A stretch of DNA of 64,000 nucleotides from Verrucomicrobiales bacterium (GTDB lineage: Bacteria; Verrucomicrobiota; Verrucomicrobiia; Verrucomicrobiales; DEV007). Under the pieces are notes generated by a model. It had not been told where the DNA came from. It did not search any database and saw nothing but the letters and a program-made list of their open reading frames with translations. This document shows positions 8,979 through 17,819 of this stretch, piece after piece (the stretch's first letter is position 1; the number at the start of each line of letters is the position of its first letter). A program made the translations under genes and the position numbers. The stretch spans positions 19,859 to 83,858 of the forward strand of contig JANQVJ010000043.1 in NCBI GenBank assembly GCA_030730365.1, written 5' to 3'.

Positions 8979-9009
8979 TTGACATTAATTGAGAATGCTT
9001 CTCATTAAC
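8979..9009 (+). promoter_or_regulatory. Promoter with embedded Fur box for the TonB operon
   Basis: A consensus -35 TTGACA (8979-8984) is followed by a near-palindrome ATTGAGAATGCTTCTCATT (8988-9006). Read as GAGAATGCTTCTCATTAAC it matches 14 of 19 Fur-box positions. A weak -10 (CATTAA, 9003-9008) lies at its right edge, so repressor and polymerase would compete. The ATG at 9013 is only 4 nt further on, implying a very short or absent leader. Confidence 0.7.
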
Positions 9010-9012
9010 AAG

Positions 9013-9831
9013 ATGCCCCCCGTTCGTTTTATCGTTCGCTGTTTAGCTTCCGCCATTCTCGCCTTGGCGGCGGCAGCGCCACTCGTGGCGCAGGATCCTG
9101 CTGCCCCGGGTCCATCGCTCCCCCCGGCGAGCGAAGTGCAGAGCAAGCTCGAGCAATGGGTCAAAACACGGCAGCTCATCAGTGAAGAACGCGCCGCCTG
9201 GGGGGTCGAAAAGGCCACCCTCGCCGGGCTTAACGAAGTGCGCCTGCGCGAGTCCGGGCAACTCGACGAGTTCATCACCGCCGCCCGATCACGGGTCGCC
9301 GAGATCGATGCCAAGCGCTCCCACTTCGCCGAAGACGAGACCTCGCTCAAGGCCTGGCGATCCGCTGTGGAGAAAGAAGTCACCTCGCTTGAGCAACAGA
9401 TCCGCCCTCTCCTCCCACGCTTCCCCGCCCCGCTCCGCGGGAAAGTGGAGGAGGCACTCATCCGGCTCGACGCCCCCGATCCCGATGAGCCGCTCCAGAA
9501 CCGCACCCGCGACATCCTCCTCGTCCTGCAGGCCTACCTCGAATTCCAGAACACCCTCACGGTCGAGACCGACATCCGCGAGATCGCCGGTTCCCGGCGC
9601 GAAGTCGAGATCCTCTACCTCGGCATGTCCCAGGCCTGGTATGTCGACATCGAGGGGAAACACAGTGGCTATGGAGTTCCCGCCGACAGCGGCTGGATCT
9701 GGACCGAGGACAACTCCATCGCGCCGCGGGTCCGCTCCGCGATCGAGATCCAGGCTCGTCGCGCCGCACCGACTTTTGTGGAATTACCCCTCGCGAGCGG
9801 AAGCCCCGGCACTGCACCGGAGACCAAGTGA
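9013..9831 (+). CDS. DUF3450 family periplasmic protein of a TtpC-type TonB system
   Basis: A 272-aa exported protein with a signal peptide (about residues 1-28, ending ...AAAAPLVAQ) followed by a long helical, probably coiled-coil stretch (about 40-140). The C-terminal segment contains YLGMSQAWYVD and a GYGVPADSGWIW motif typical of DUF3450. In proteobacteria such genes are first in operons for the second type of TonB system, and the same order is seen here. The ATG at 9013 is preferred over the TTG and ATG at 8989 and 8995, because those fall inside the promoter/Fur box. The stop overlaps the next start (TGATG), so the pair is probably translationally coupled. Confidence 0.85.
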   Translation: MPPVRFIVRCLASAILALAAAAPLVAQDPAAPGPSLPPASEVQSKLEQWVKTRQLISEERAAWGVEKATLAGLNEVRLRESGQLDEFITAARSRVAEIDAKRSHFAEDETSLKAWRSAVEKEVTSLEQQIRPLLPRFPAPLRGKVEEALIRLDAPDPDEPLQNRTRDILLVLQAYLEFQNTLTVETDIREIAGSRREVEILYLGMSQAWYVDIEGKHSGYGVPADSGWIWTEDNSIAPRVRSAIEIQARRAAPTFVELPLASGSPGTAPETK

Positions 9832-11228
9832 TGAATCGCCTCTTTTTCTTTCCTCTCTTTTTGAGCAGCCTCGTCCTCACCCCCGTGAGCGCGCAGGAAC
9901 CCGCCGCCGCCGCGCCACCGGCTCCCGCAGCCAAAATCGCCGCCGATCCCTCGGCCGCCTATCGTGACGCGGCCGCGTCGCTCGATCAGGATCTCCGTAG
10001 CGCCCTCGACGAACTCGCCGCCTTACGCGCCGCCATCGCCGCGGAGAAGCCCGCCCTTTCCGCCGAGGCGAACCGCATCGCGGCCGATCTCCGGGAAAAA
10101 CGTCGTCAGTCCGAGATAGCCCGCACCTCAAGAGACGCCGCCGAAGACGAATTCGAAAAGATCGACAACGATCTCAAGATCTGGCGCGACGAGCGATCCT
10201 ACCTTGAAGGCCTCCTCCTCGACTTCCGCAAGACCCACCAATCGACCGCCGGTCCCCTTTCCGGCCTGACCTCGTCCGCTCCCGATCCGGTCGCTCCACT
10301 CGCTCTCGTCGCCGATGTCCTCGCCGAATTCTCTCGCAGCGGCGGCGCCGTCACCGTGACCGGCGAAGCCGTCGCCGCGGACGGAGTCCTCACTGCCGGC
10401 ACCTTTGTCAAAGTCGGTCCGGTGAGCTGGTTCCTAGCCGATGACGGCAATGCCGCAGGACTCGTCGCCGACGGTGATGACCTGCGCGCCCACCTCGTCA
10501 ACAAGGGCACATCCCGCGGCGAGATCGAAAAGCTCGTCAAAGGGGAAGCCGACACGATCACCTTTGATCCCACCCTCGGCAGTGCCATCGCCCTGAGCGA
10601 GTCCGAGACTACCCTCGCCCAGCACATCAAAGCGGGTGGCTTCTGGATTTACCCCATCCTCCTTCTCGCCGCCATCGCCCTCGCCGCGACCCTCTTTAAA
10701 TGGGCACAACTCGCAAAGATCCGCCAGTTCGGCTCCGCCCCTGTGCAGCGCATCCTCGACGCGCTCGAGCGACGCGAGCCCGAGGCTGCCCGCAGCGAGG
10801 CTGCCGTCATCAGGCACCCCGCCCGTGCCATCCTCGAACAGGGCATCGCCTTCGTCGAGCGCAGCCCCGGCGGATCGCGCGACGATCTCGAAGAGGCCCT
10901 CTACGAGAAGTATCTCGAGGCCGCCCCGCGTCTCCAGCGCGGCCTGCCCTTCATCGCCATCGCCGCCGCCGCCGCCCCGCTCCTCGGTCTGCTCGGCACC
11001 GTCACCGGGATGATCGAGACCTTCCGCCTCATCAATGTCTTCGGGACCGGAGACGCCAAGTCGCTCGCCTCGGGTATCTCGGAAGCCCTCATCACGACCG
11101 AGTTCGGTCTCATCGTCGCGATTCCCGCACTCATCCTCCACGCCCTCCTCTCCCGCAAGGTTCAGGGGATCAAGGCGACCATGGAGATGACCAGTCTCGC
11201 CTTCCTCAACGGCACGAAATCAAAATGA
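9831..11228 (+). CDS. ttpC: TtpC-like MotA/TolQ/ExbB proton-channel protein with periplasmic extension
   Basis: A 465-aa inner-membrane protein. A signal-like N-terminus (residues 1-22) leads into a periplasmic helical extension (about 35-265), then an ExbB/TolQ domain. Its membrane segments lie near 268-290, 371-393 (PLLGLLGTVTGMIETF) and 421-440 (TTEFGLIVAIPALILHALL). This architecture matches TtpC of the Vibrio TonB2 system, which works beside an ordinary ExbB. It is encoded between the DUF3450 gene and exbB, with overlaps at both ends (TGATG upstream, ATGA downstream). The function is assigned by architecture and gene order; the gene symbol is by analogy. Confidence 0.85.
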   Translation: MNRLFFFPLFLSSLVLTPVSAQEPAAAAPPAPAAKIAADPSAAYRDAAASLDQDLRSALDELAALRAAIAAEKPALSAEANRIAADLREKRRQSEIARTSRDAAEDEFEKIDNDLKIWRDERSYLEGLLLDFRKTHQSTAGPLSGLTSSAPDPVAPLALVADVLAEFSRSGGAVTVTGEAVAADGVLTAGTFVKVGPVSWFLADDGNAAGLVADGDDLRAHLVNKGTSRGEIEKLVKGEADTITFDPTLGSAIALSESETTLAQHIKAGGFWIYPILLLAAIALAATLFKWAQLAKIRQFGSAPVQRILDALERREPEAARSEAAVIRHPARAILEQGIAFVERSPGGSRDDLEEALYEKYLEAAPRLQRGLPFIAIAAAAAPLLGLLGTVTGMIETFRLINVFGTGDAKSLASGISEALITTEFGLIVAIPALILHALLSRKVQGIKATMEMTSLAFLNGTKSK

Positions 11229-11821
11229 GTCTCGCCGCACAGATCCTGACAGAACTACGTGACCTCAGCTCGGGTGGCGGATGGATCTTCTGGGCCCTCA
11301 TCGCCCTCGCCTTCGGGATCGCCTACGCCCTTGTCACCCTCTGGAACTCACTCCGTTTTCCCGACGCCACTGTCCTCAGCGCGAACGAATGGCGTCAGTT
11401 GCTCCTCCATCCGGGACGCTCGCCCGAGACCCTCGGGAGGCTCTCCGCGAGCCTATCGACCACCCGCGATCCCGACCGCTTCCTGCAGGAGATCGGCCAG
11501 CACCTCTTCGCCATTCCCGACCGGCGGTTTCCCTTCGCCTTTGTCATGATCGGGGCCGCCCCGCTCCTCGGGCTGCTCGGGACCGTCTCGGGCATGTATA
11601 AAACCTTCGGCGGCATGGCCACCTCGTCGGTGAACGCCCCTATCGACGTCATCTCCGCGGGCATCTCCGAAGCCCTCATCACGACGGAGACCGGGCTCGT
11701 CATCGGAGTGCCCACCCTCATCGTCTGCACGCTGCTGAAGAGTCGCTACGACGACCTCGTCCTGCGCTTCCGCCGCCTCGAATCCCAACTGCTCCAGGCG
11801 AGCACCCCCCCCTCCACCTGA
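11225..11821 (+). CDS. exbB: ExbB-type biopolymer transport protein
   Basis: A 198-aa inner-membrane proton-channel subunit. Membrane segments are at about 19-41, 103-125 and 152-172. The MotA/TolQ/ExbB signature is clear: PLLGLLGTVSGMYKTF, then GISEALITTETGLVIGVPTL. With ExbD it would turn proton flow into TonB motion. The ATG at 11225 overlaps the preceding stop by four bases. It carries its own complete channel domain, so the operon encodes two ExbB-like subunits, as expected for TtpC-type systems. Confidence 0.92.
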   Translation: MSLAAQILTELRDLSSGGGWIFWALIALAFGIAYALVTLWNSLRFPDATVLSANEWRQLLLHPGRSPETLGRLSASLSTTRDPDRFLQEIGQHLFAIPDRRFPFAFVMIGAAPLLGLLGTVSGMYKTFGGMATSSVNAPIDVISAGISEALITTETGLVIGVPTLIVCTLLKSRYDDLVLRFRRLESQLLQASTPPST

Positions 11822-11824
11822 TCC

Positions 11825-12238
11825 ATGGCAAGACGATTCCAGCGATTCAGCGACATCGATTCCGGGTCAAAAAGTGAGATCGACATCTCACCGCTCATTG
11901 ACGTGGTTTTCATCCTCCTCATCTTCTTCATCGTCACGACGGTCTTTGTCGAAGAGACCGGGGTCGAGATCAACAAACCCCGCGCCGCGACCCAGCAGGA
12001 TCTCGAGCGCAACAGCATCCTCATCGGGGTGACCCGCAACGGCGAAGTCTTCTACGGCGGCAGTCAGATCGGCGTCGCCGGGGTGCGCTCCACCGTCGCC
12101 CGCCTCCTCAGGCAGGACTCCATGCCCGTGATCATCCAGGCCGATCGCGAAACCCCCACCGAGGCCACCGTCTCCGTCCTCGATGAGGCCAAGCTGGGGG
12201 GTGCCGTAAACGTCTTTGTCTCCACTCTCAATGAGTAG
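11825..12238 (+). CDS. exbD: ExbD-type biopolymer transport protein
   Basis: A 137-aa single-span inner-membrane protein. A cytoplasmic N-terminus (MARRFQRFSD) precedes one membrane helix at about 22-42 with ISPLIDVVFILLIFF. Asp26 in this helix corresponds to the proton-carrying Asp25 of E. coli ExbD. The periplasmic domain follows, with VIIQADRETPTEATVSVLD. It begins 3 bp after exbB and overlaps tonB by 8 bp. Confidence 0.94.
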   Translation: MARRFQRFSDIDSGSKSEIDISPLIDVVFILLIFFIVTTVFVEETGVEINKPRAATQQDLERNSILIGVTRNGEVFYGGSQIGVAGVRSTVARLLRQDSMPVIIQADRETPTEATVSVLDEAKLGGAVNVFVSTLNE

Positions 12239-12872
12239 CAAAGCAGCCATCGCCGGCGGGGATCTGCTCCGCGTTGCCACCGCTCTCGGACTCACCGCCG
12301 GATTGCTCCTCTTCCTCGCGGGGATGCGCCTCACCCGCACCTCGCAGGCACCCGTGCTAACCTTGCGCCATCTCAACACCATCAGCCCCGTGAACCTGCC
12401 GGCGCCACCACCACCTCCGGCCACCGAGACGCCTCCCCCCCCGCCGCCGCCCGATCTTCCCCGCCTCGACCTCAAGCTCGACCCTGTCGCGCCGCCGGTA
12501 AAAGCGACTCTCGCCCGTAAGATCGAGCTCAGGCTCAATCCTTCGGACTTTGCCCCCCTCCAGGAAGCCCCGCTCGCGCAGATGGTCTTCTCCGCCGCAG
12601 ACCTCGACTCCATGCCGAGACTGGTGAACCGACCCAGTATCGTCTTTCCCGCCGAGTTGAAGGCAAAGGGCCTCACGCAGGTAAAAGTCGTGCTCGATGT
12701 CAACCTCAGCGCCGGTGGCATCGTCACGGTGCAGCGCGTCCTCGAGAGCCCCGGCGACGACTTCACCGCCGTCGCCCGATCCTATGCCACCAAAGCGCGT
12801 TTCACCCCGCCGAAAAAAGACGGCCGCGCCGTCCAGGCCAGCTTCCGGTGGCCGCTCATCCTCAAACTCTGA
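12231..12872 (+). CDS. tonB: TonB energy-transducing protein
   Basis: A 213-aa protein anchored by an N-terminal helix at about residues 14-36. A periplasmic Pro-rich spacer (about 55-75, PAPPPPPATE and a PPPPPPP run) and a TonB C-terminal domain (about 130-213) follow. The C-terminal domain shows RPSIVFPAELKAKGLTQVKV and a beta-rich end with FTPPKKDGRAVQASFRWP; FP replaces the more usual YP. It would contact the TonB box of receptors such as the one at 6469. The ATG at 12231 lies inside the end of exbD (ATGAGTAG), an arrangement that favours coupled translation. Confidence 0.9.
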   Translation: MSSKAAIAGGDLLRVATALGLTAGLLLFLAGMRLTRTSQAPVLTLRHLNTISPVNLPAPPPPPATETPPPPPPPDLPRLDLKLDPVAPPVKATLARKIELRLNPSDFAPLQEAPLAQMVFSAADLDSMPRLVNRPSIVFPAELKAKGLTQVKVVLDVNLSAGGIVTVQRVLESPGDDFTAVARSYATKARFTPPKKDGRAVQASFRWPLILKL

Positions 12873-14236
12873 TGCGTGCCTTTCTCCTGCTTTTGACCAC
12901 CTCATTCTTGAGTGTCGCCTCCGGTGCGGAACCTCTCCCGATCGATCCGCTCTGGCAGAGCGAGACCTTTCGTAAATCGCTCACCGCGAGCTATGGCATC
13001 GACTCGCGCATCGAGCCACGCATCACCGAGGACGAAGCGTTTTACCTCGAACAGGTCGGCTCCTCCATGGCCGCGAACGACCGCGCCGCCGCGATCAAAG
13101 CCCTCACCGACTCGTCTCTCCTCGAGGGCAGCCCCGCGATGCTCTCGACCCTCGCCTCGCTCCAGTTCGAAGAGGGAAAAGCGGACGAAGCCGTGAAGCA
13201 CTTCACCGCCGCGATCGAGAAGTTCCCCAACTTCCGCGACGCCCATCGCAACCTCGCCGTCGTCTATGTGCAGCTCGAGGATTTCGAAAAAGCCAAGACC
13301 CATCTCGTCCGCGCGCTCGAACTCGGTTCGCAGGATGGACTCACCGCCGGACTCCTCGGTTACTGCCACGCCCGCGACGAACATCACCAGGCCGCTCTCG
13401 ACGCCTACCGCCTCGCCATGCTGACGCAGCCCGGCGAACGTCAGTGGCGTCTCGGTGAAGCCCAGGCCCTGCAGGCGCTCGGTCATTCCCGCGAGGCTGC
13501 CTCGATCTACCAGTCCCTCATCTCCGACGATCCGGCCGGAACCGCCGTCTGGCTCGCCCAGGCTGATGCCTGGATCGCTCTCAACGAGACGCAAAAAGCC
13601 GCCGCCAACCTTGAGATCGTCCACCGCCTCGGCGCCCTCGATCCCTCCGCGACCCTCTCGCTCGGGCATCTCTACCTCCAGAGCAGCCTGCCCGAACTCG
13701 CCCTCGAGCGCTACCGCGCCGCCATCGTCGCCGAGGAGCCGGTCAGTCTCGCCCGCGCGGTTGAGGCACTCGAGATGCTCACCAATGCCATGGACTGGCC
13801 GCGGGCCAAAGAACTCGCCGCGCTCATCACCGCATCCGAACCCTATCAGGCCGCCCTCGCCGAGGCCGATGCCGACAAGGACCTCGCCTCGCGCCTCACC
13901 CGCGGCCGTGCCCTCATCGAACTCGAGAGCGGCGACGCCGACACCGGAGCGAAGCTCGTCGAAGAATGGCTCGCCCGTGATCCCCTCGACGGACAGTCGC
14001 TCATCCTTCTCGCCCGTTTCCGCGAGGAAAAAAGCCGGACCGAAGAAGCCGTCATGCTCCTCGAGCAGGCCGAGCGTCTCCCCGCCCACGCCGCCGCCGC
14101 CCATCTCGCCCACGGACGTCTCCTCGTCGGCGAGAGGCAGTATGCCGCCGCGGTCGAGCAACTCGAAAAATCCTACGAACTCGATCCCCTCGAGTCCGTC
14201 GGCACCTACCTCGAAGCCGTCCGCGAGTTGCAATAG
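12872..14236 (+). CDS. TPR protein of the TonB operon
   Basis: A 454-aa exported tetratricopeptide-repeat protein with a signal peptide (about 1-19, ending SVASGA). At least seven TPR-like helical pairs are recognisable, for example EGKADEAVKHFTAAIEKFPN, LEDFEKAKTHLVRALEL and RQYAAAVEQLEKSYELDP. TPR proteins close TtpC/TonB2-type operons in proteobacteria; a scaffold or stabilising role for the complex is an inference. The ATG overlaps the tonB stop (TGATG), and this is the sixth and last gene of the operon. Confidence 0.85.
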   Translation: MRAFLLLLTTSFLSVASGAEPLPIDPLWQSETFRKSLTASYGIDSRIEPRITEDEAFYLEQVGSSMAANDRAAAIKALTDSSLLEGSPAMLSTLASLQFEEGKADEAVKHFTAAIEKFPNFRDAHRNLAVVYVQLEDFEKAKTHLVRALELGSQDGLTAGLLGYCHARDEHHQAALDAYRLAMLTQPGERQWRLGEAQALQALGHSREAASIYQSLISDDPAGTAVWLAQADAWIALNETQKAAANLEIVHRLGALDPSATLSLGHLYLQSSLPELALERYRAAIVAEEPVSLARAVEALEMLTNAMDWPRAKELAALITASEPYQAALAEADADKDLASRLTRGRALIELESGDADTGAKLVEEWLARDPLDGQSLILLARFREEKSRTEEAVMLLEQAERLPAHAAAAHLAHGRLLVGERQYAAAVEQLEKSYELDPLESVGTYLEAVRELQ

Positions 14237-14254
14237 CGTCAGAGCGTCAGGGGC

Positions 14255-14283
14255 TTGACAGGAGCCCGCGATTTCCCTCTACT
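14255..14283 (+). promoter_or_regulatory. Promoter abutting the NAGPA-domain gene
   Basis: TTGACA (14255-14260), a 17-bp spacer and TCTACT (14278-14283). Only 8 nt separate the -10 from the ATG at 14292, predicting a leaderless transcript. Confidence 0.6.
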
Positions 14284-14291
14284 CAACAGGT

Positions 14292-15065
14292 ATGGTCAGG
14301 CACTTAACCCTGTTATGTCTCCTCGCGATTGCCTTCCCCGGTGTCACCGGCGCCGAGACGATGGAGCACGCCGGAACGACCTACTGGATTTACCGGGTCG
14401 CGCCGGGCAAGGAGAAGATCGAACTCCATCTCAGCGAAAAAGCGGGCGTTCCCCATACCTTCCCCAAGCTTGAAGAACGACTCCGCGGAGAAGGGCGTCG
14501 TCTCAAGTTCGCGATGAACGCGGGCATCTTTGAGGGCAACTTCCGCGCCAGCGGCCTGCACATCGCCGAAGGCGAAACCATCACCCCGCTCAATCTCGAC
14601 GACTTCGTGAAGAGGAGCGAAGGCGAACTCACCCCGAACTTTTTCCTGAAACCGAACGGCGTCTTTTTCATCCGCGCCGACGGTTCCGCCGCCGTCGTGG
14701 AATCGCACCGCTACGCAACGCTCGGGGAAAAGCCCGTCCTCGCGACCCAGTCGGGACCGCTTCTGGTGGAAGGGGGAAAGATTCATCCCGTTTTCGGCCG
14801 GGGCTCTACCAACACCCATTTTCGAAACGGGGTTGGAGTCACGACTGACGGAACCATCGTCTTCGCCTGCTCCGTGCGGGATCCGGAAAAGGGGCGGACC
14901 AATCTCTATCACTTTGCGGAGTGTTTCCGCGACAAGCTTGATTGTCCTAATGCGCTCTACCTCGATGGAGCGATTTCCGACATTTTCATCAGGGATGGGT
15001 CCGGCCAACTTGAAGAAACCAATTCTTTCGCCGGCATCCTCGCGATCACCGAGCCCCTACCGTGA
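14292..15065 (+). CDS. Secreted phosphodiester glycosidase (NAGPA/DUF2233) family protein
   Basis: A 257-aa protein with a signal peptide of about 21 residues (ending FPGVTGA). The body matches the NAGPA domain shared by mammalian uncovering enzyme and bacterial YigE-like proteins. Signatures are KFAMNAGIFEGNFRASGLHI near the N-terminal third, TQSGPLLVEGGKIHP, FRNGVGVTTDGTIVFACS, and ALYLDGAISDIFIRDG near the C-terminus. The Asn/Gly-rich MNAGIF and LDGA motifs are characteristic of the fold. It probably acts on a sugar phosphodiester in the periplasm, with the substrate unknown. The gene's end overlaps the convergent gene by 9 bp. Confidence 0.88.
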   Translation: MVRHLTLLCLLAIAFPGVTGAETMEHAGTTYWIYRVAPGKEKIELHLSEKAGVPHTFPKLEERLRGEGRRLKFAMNAGIFEGNFRASGLHIAEGETITPLNLDDFVKRSEGELTPNFFLKPNGVFFIRADGSAAVVESHRYATLGEKPVLATQSGPLLVEGGKIHPVFGRGSTNTHFRNGVGVTTDGTIVFACSVRDPEKGRTNLYHFAECFRDKLDCPNALYLDGAISDIFIRDGSGQLEETNSFAGILAITEPLP

Positions 15066-15938
15066 GGGCGTCGCCTCTTCCTCCTCCTCCAGCGTCTGTC
15101 GACTGTTCATGCGGAACCGCATCGCGGCACCGGGCGGCTCGTCAGGCTTTGTCGTCTCGTCAGGTTTCTTATCCTCCTCCTTCCTCGGGAGCGGGACGAA
15201 ATCAGTCACGGAGACGCCGCCGAGTTCGTTGACGGAGAGACTCGAGGGGAACAGAATCCCCGAGGCAAAGCTCCCGTCCGAGGCATCGGGAAGATCTTTC
15301 TCAGTGACAAAGCGGGTCGTGCCCCAGTCGCGTCCGTCACTGGAGATGGCGGCAGGACGACGGCGACTCGCTTCCTTGTAATTGATCTGCGAACTCAGCC
15401 AGTAAATGTTGTCTTCGAGTCGCCGATACTGCGAATCGATCGCCTCGCGGAATTCGGGCGGCTTTTTCCCGATGAGTTCGTCGAGGAGAGAGCGGGCAAT
15501 GTCGAGCGTGCCGAGGGCGGCCTCATACTGATTGCTGAATCGCTGCTCGAGCCCAAGCTCAAGAGATTCGATGAAGTCGAGATACTTCATCATCGTCTGA
15601 TGCTCGTCCTCACTGAGACGCGCATCGGCCGTCGCGATGGTCTCCTCGAGCTTTTCGCTACGGTAGGTCACCAGTTCGGTTTCGAAAGCGGGATGCGCCT
15701 CAGCGAGCTCCGTGATCTGGCGATGCGACTCGATGTAGCTGCCCATCGCGAGCGCCCACTGCTCTGCCGCCGCAAGCCTGTCGCCCGTCTGTGTCCAGCC
15801 ATAGACGGAGACCCACTTCGCGGCGGGATCTTCGGGCGCCAGAGCCGCAGACTCCTGTGCGATTCCCGGGCCCGCGCTCAGAAATAGCAGGCTTGCCGCG
15901 AAAAGGCGCCACGCTGTTCGATTGGTTCGCATCATCAT
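15057..15938 (-). CDS. Secreted helical protein of unknown function
   Basis: A 293-aa protein if the ATG at 15938 is used; a GTG at 15965 overlapping the preceding stop would add nine residues. A signal peptide is clear (AWRLFAASLLFLSAGPGIAQ). The mature protein is helical in its first 180 residues, with TPR-like spacing (AAEQWALAMGSYIESHRQITEL, YEAALGTLDIARSLLDELIG). A Pro/Lys/Glu-rich tail ends in FRMNSRQTLEEEEEATPSR. I do not recognise the family. It is directly downstream of the FHA/coiled-coil gene on the same strand and probably forms a two-gene unit with it. Confidence 0.7.
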   Translation of the reverse strand: MMMRTNRTAWRLFAASLLFLSAGPGIAQESAALAPEDPAAKWVSVYGWTQTGDRLAAAEQWALAMGSYIESHRQITELAEAHPAFETELVTYRSEKLEETIATADARLSEDEHQTMMKYLDFIESLELGLEQRFSNQYEAALGTLDIARSLLDELIGKKPPEFREAIDSQYRRLEDNIYWLSSQINYKEASRRRPAAISSDGRDWGTTRFVTEKDLPDASDGSFASGILFPSSLSVNELGGVSVTDFVPLPRKEEDKKPDETTKPDEPPGAAMRFRMNSRQTLEEEEEATPSR

Positions 15939-15961
15939 CCTGACCGGGCGAGCCGCACGGC

Positions 15962-17629
15962 TCACTCATCGACTCCGCGGATGAGGACCTCCACTTTCCG
16001 GAGAATCACGGCATATTCGCCCTCGCCGACGCGGTAGCCGGGACGAATCACCTTGATGACCTCACCCGGTTGGAAAGGATACTCGGTAAACTGCCGCGTC
16101 CCCCAGCCTTTTCGACTCAAGATCTGGACTTCTTTGCGGTGTTTTAAAGTCAGGATCGTGCGAACCGGCACTTCAAACAGCTGCACGCCGCTCGACTCGA
16201 TGATCACCGCAAGGCGAGAGCGGAAATCGTCGAGCTCGATGACGACCTCCTTGAGTTTGCGCGAGCCCCGGTAGCCGGTGAGGAGACGGTCGAGGACTTC
16301 GAGACGCTCGATCAGGGCCCGATAAATCTCCTGCTCGCGGTCACGGGCGATGACCATGGACTCGAAACGCTCGGGAATTTCGATCTCGGTCCCCCGCCGA
16401 CTCAGGCCCTGGGCGCGGCGCACCTCGGTATCGACGGCTTCGCGGAATTGTTCAAGATTCTCCAGCACCCCCGCAAGCTCGACCCGCCTCGACTCGGTCT
16501 CGGCGAGCAGGCCTTCCTCTTCTTCACGAAGCCGTTCACAGCGCCGACGTAACTCCCCCTGCACCCCTTCCCCGAACTCGCACCAGATCGGCTCGATCAG
16601 GTCGAGCTCGCGACGGATACGGGTCGCGACGCCCTCGACCCGGGCAAAAGCGACCTCATGATCGACCGATACATCTCCATGCCCCTCGTCGCGGAACCAG
16701 TTGCGCCACTCACCGAGGAGACGCTCGCTCAGCGCAAAGAGCCGTGCCACGATGCTCGAGGCAGTCGCTTCAGCAAAGTCCCTTGCCCCTATCGCGCCGG
16801 CGAGTTCCGCCTGGCACAGCTCCAATTCACCCTCGATGGCAGCGCGGCTGGCGAGAGATTGATCGTAGGATACCTGCAGGTCGCGAAGCTGGTCTCCGAG
16901 CTGGCGTAGACTGCCGTCGCGACGAGTGATCTCACAGTTCAGCGCGGCGATAGTGCCCTCGCGATCCATCAGAGTATGGCGAGTCTCGCTGAGCTGATTC
17001 CGGAGTTGCTGCTCACGCCGGACGCCGTCCTCGATCTCGCGATTGAGTCTGTCCATTGTATTCTCCTGCGCGGCGATACGATCAGAGAGAGTCCCCTTTT
17101 CGGCCCGTAGCGAAGCTGCTTCGGCTCCGCTCTGCGCCAGTTGTTCCGCCTCCGCCGCGATCCGCACACTATGCTGCAAGGCCTCGGCACGGAGCGCAGC
17201 CACCTCTGCCTCGAGAGGATTGCTTTCATCATTCCGAATCCCTAAGGTTTCACCACCTTCTTCGGCAGGATGAATCGGCCCCGTCGCGTCTCCGGCGGAA
17301 GCACCGGAATCCGCGTCCATCTTGAGATCGGCCGAAACCCGGAACTCGGCCGCGGCAAAACGCAGCAAGTCTCCCGCCGAGAGAGTCCGCCGGTCGACGA
17401 CCCGGATGCCGTTCACAAAGGTGCCGTTGCTTGACCCGCAGTCGACCACTTCGACACTGGAGTCATCATTCACCTCGATGAGAGCATGCTGCAAAGAGAC
17501 TGAGGCGTGAGAGACCTGCATGTCATTCTCACTGTCCCGACCAACGCGACACACCCCTGCTTTGAGGGGAAGCTGAAACGCCCCCGGAGGAAACAGATCG
17601 GGATTGAGAGGTCTCAGAGAAAGCGCCAT
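15962..17629 (-). CDS. FHA-domain and long coiled-coil protein
   Basis: A 555-aa protein that starts with a forkhead-associated domain (about residues 10-95), a phosphothreonine-binding module. The core residues are present: GRDSEND (Arg31), VSHASVS (Ser40-His41) and GSSNGTFVNG (Asn68). A long heptad-rich coiled coil fills about 130-470. A C-terminal beta-rich region contains RTILTLKHRKEVQILSRKGW and EYPFQPGEVIKVIRPGY. The start is set at the ATG at 17629, because the upstream extension to 17737 looks non-coding. There is no signal peptide or membrane helix. No Ser/Thr kinase is in this window, so the phosphorylated partner is unknown. The downstream gene encodes a secreted protein. Confidence 0.85.
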   Translation of the reverse strand: MALSLRPLNPDLFPPGAFQLPLKAGVCRVGRDSENDMQVSHASVSLQHALIEVNDDSSVEVVDCGSSNGTFVNGIRVVDRRTLSAGDLLRFAAAEFRVSADLKMDADSGASAGDATGPIHPAEEGGETLGIRNDESNPLEAEVAALRAEALQHSVRIAAEAEQLAQSGAEAASLRAEKGTLSDRIAAQENTMDRLNREIEDGVRREQQLRNQLSETRHTLMDREGTIAALNCEITRRDGSLRQLGDQLRDLQVSYDQSLASRAAIEGELELCQAELAGAIGARDFAEATASSIVARLFALSERLLGEWRNWFRDEGHGDVSVDHEVAFARVEGVATRIRRELDLIEPIWCEFGEGVQGELRRRCERLREEEEGLLAETESRRVELAGVLENLEQFREAVDTEVRRAQGLSRRGTEIEIPERFESMVIARDREQEIYRALIERLEVLDRLLTGYRGSRKLKEVVIELDDFRSRLAVIIESSGVQLFEVPVRTILTLKHRKEVQILSRKGWGTRQFTEYPFQPGEVIKVIRPGYRVGEGEYAVILRKVEVLIRGVDE

Positions 17630-17819
17630 CCTTACCGGAATTACCGGTCCTTTTCTTTCGCATGGGATGAAAGGGCCTTCAATATTAAATTTGCAAAGTG
17701 GGAGGCGGCACCGGGCGTGGCGCAGGGGGAATCGCATCGAGGAATGCGCAGAAATTCCCGTCTAGCATCCGCATGCCCTCTAGCAGCAGTCTTGGACGTC
17801 GCCACTACGACCGTCCGGC

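Noticed and set aside
12902..14233. A 443-codon minus-strand open frame opposite the TPR gene
   Set aside because: The + strand gene has a signal peptide, TPR periodicity and operon overlap; the antisense frame is a composition artefact.
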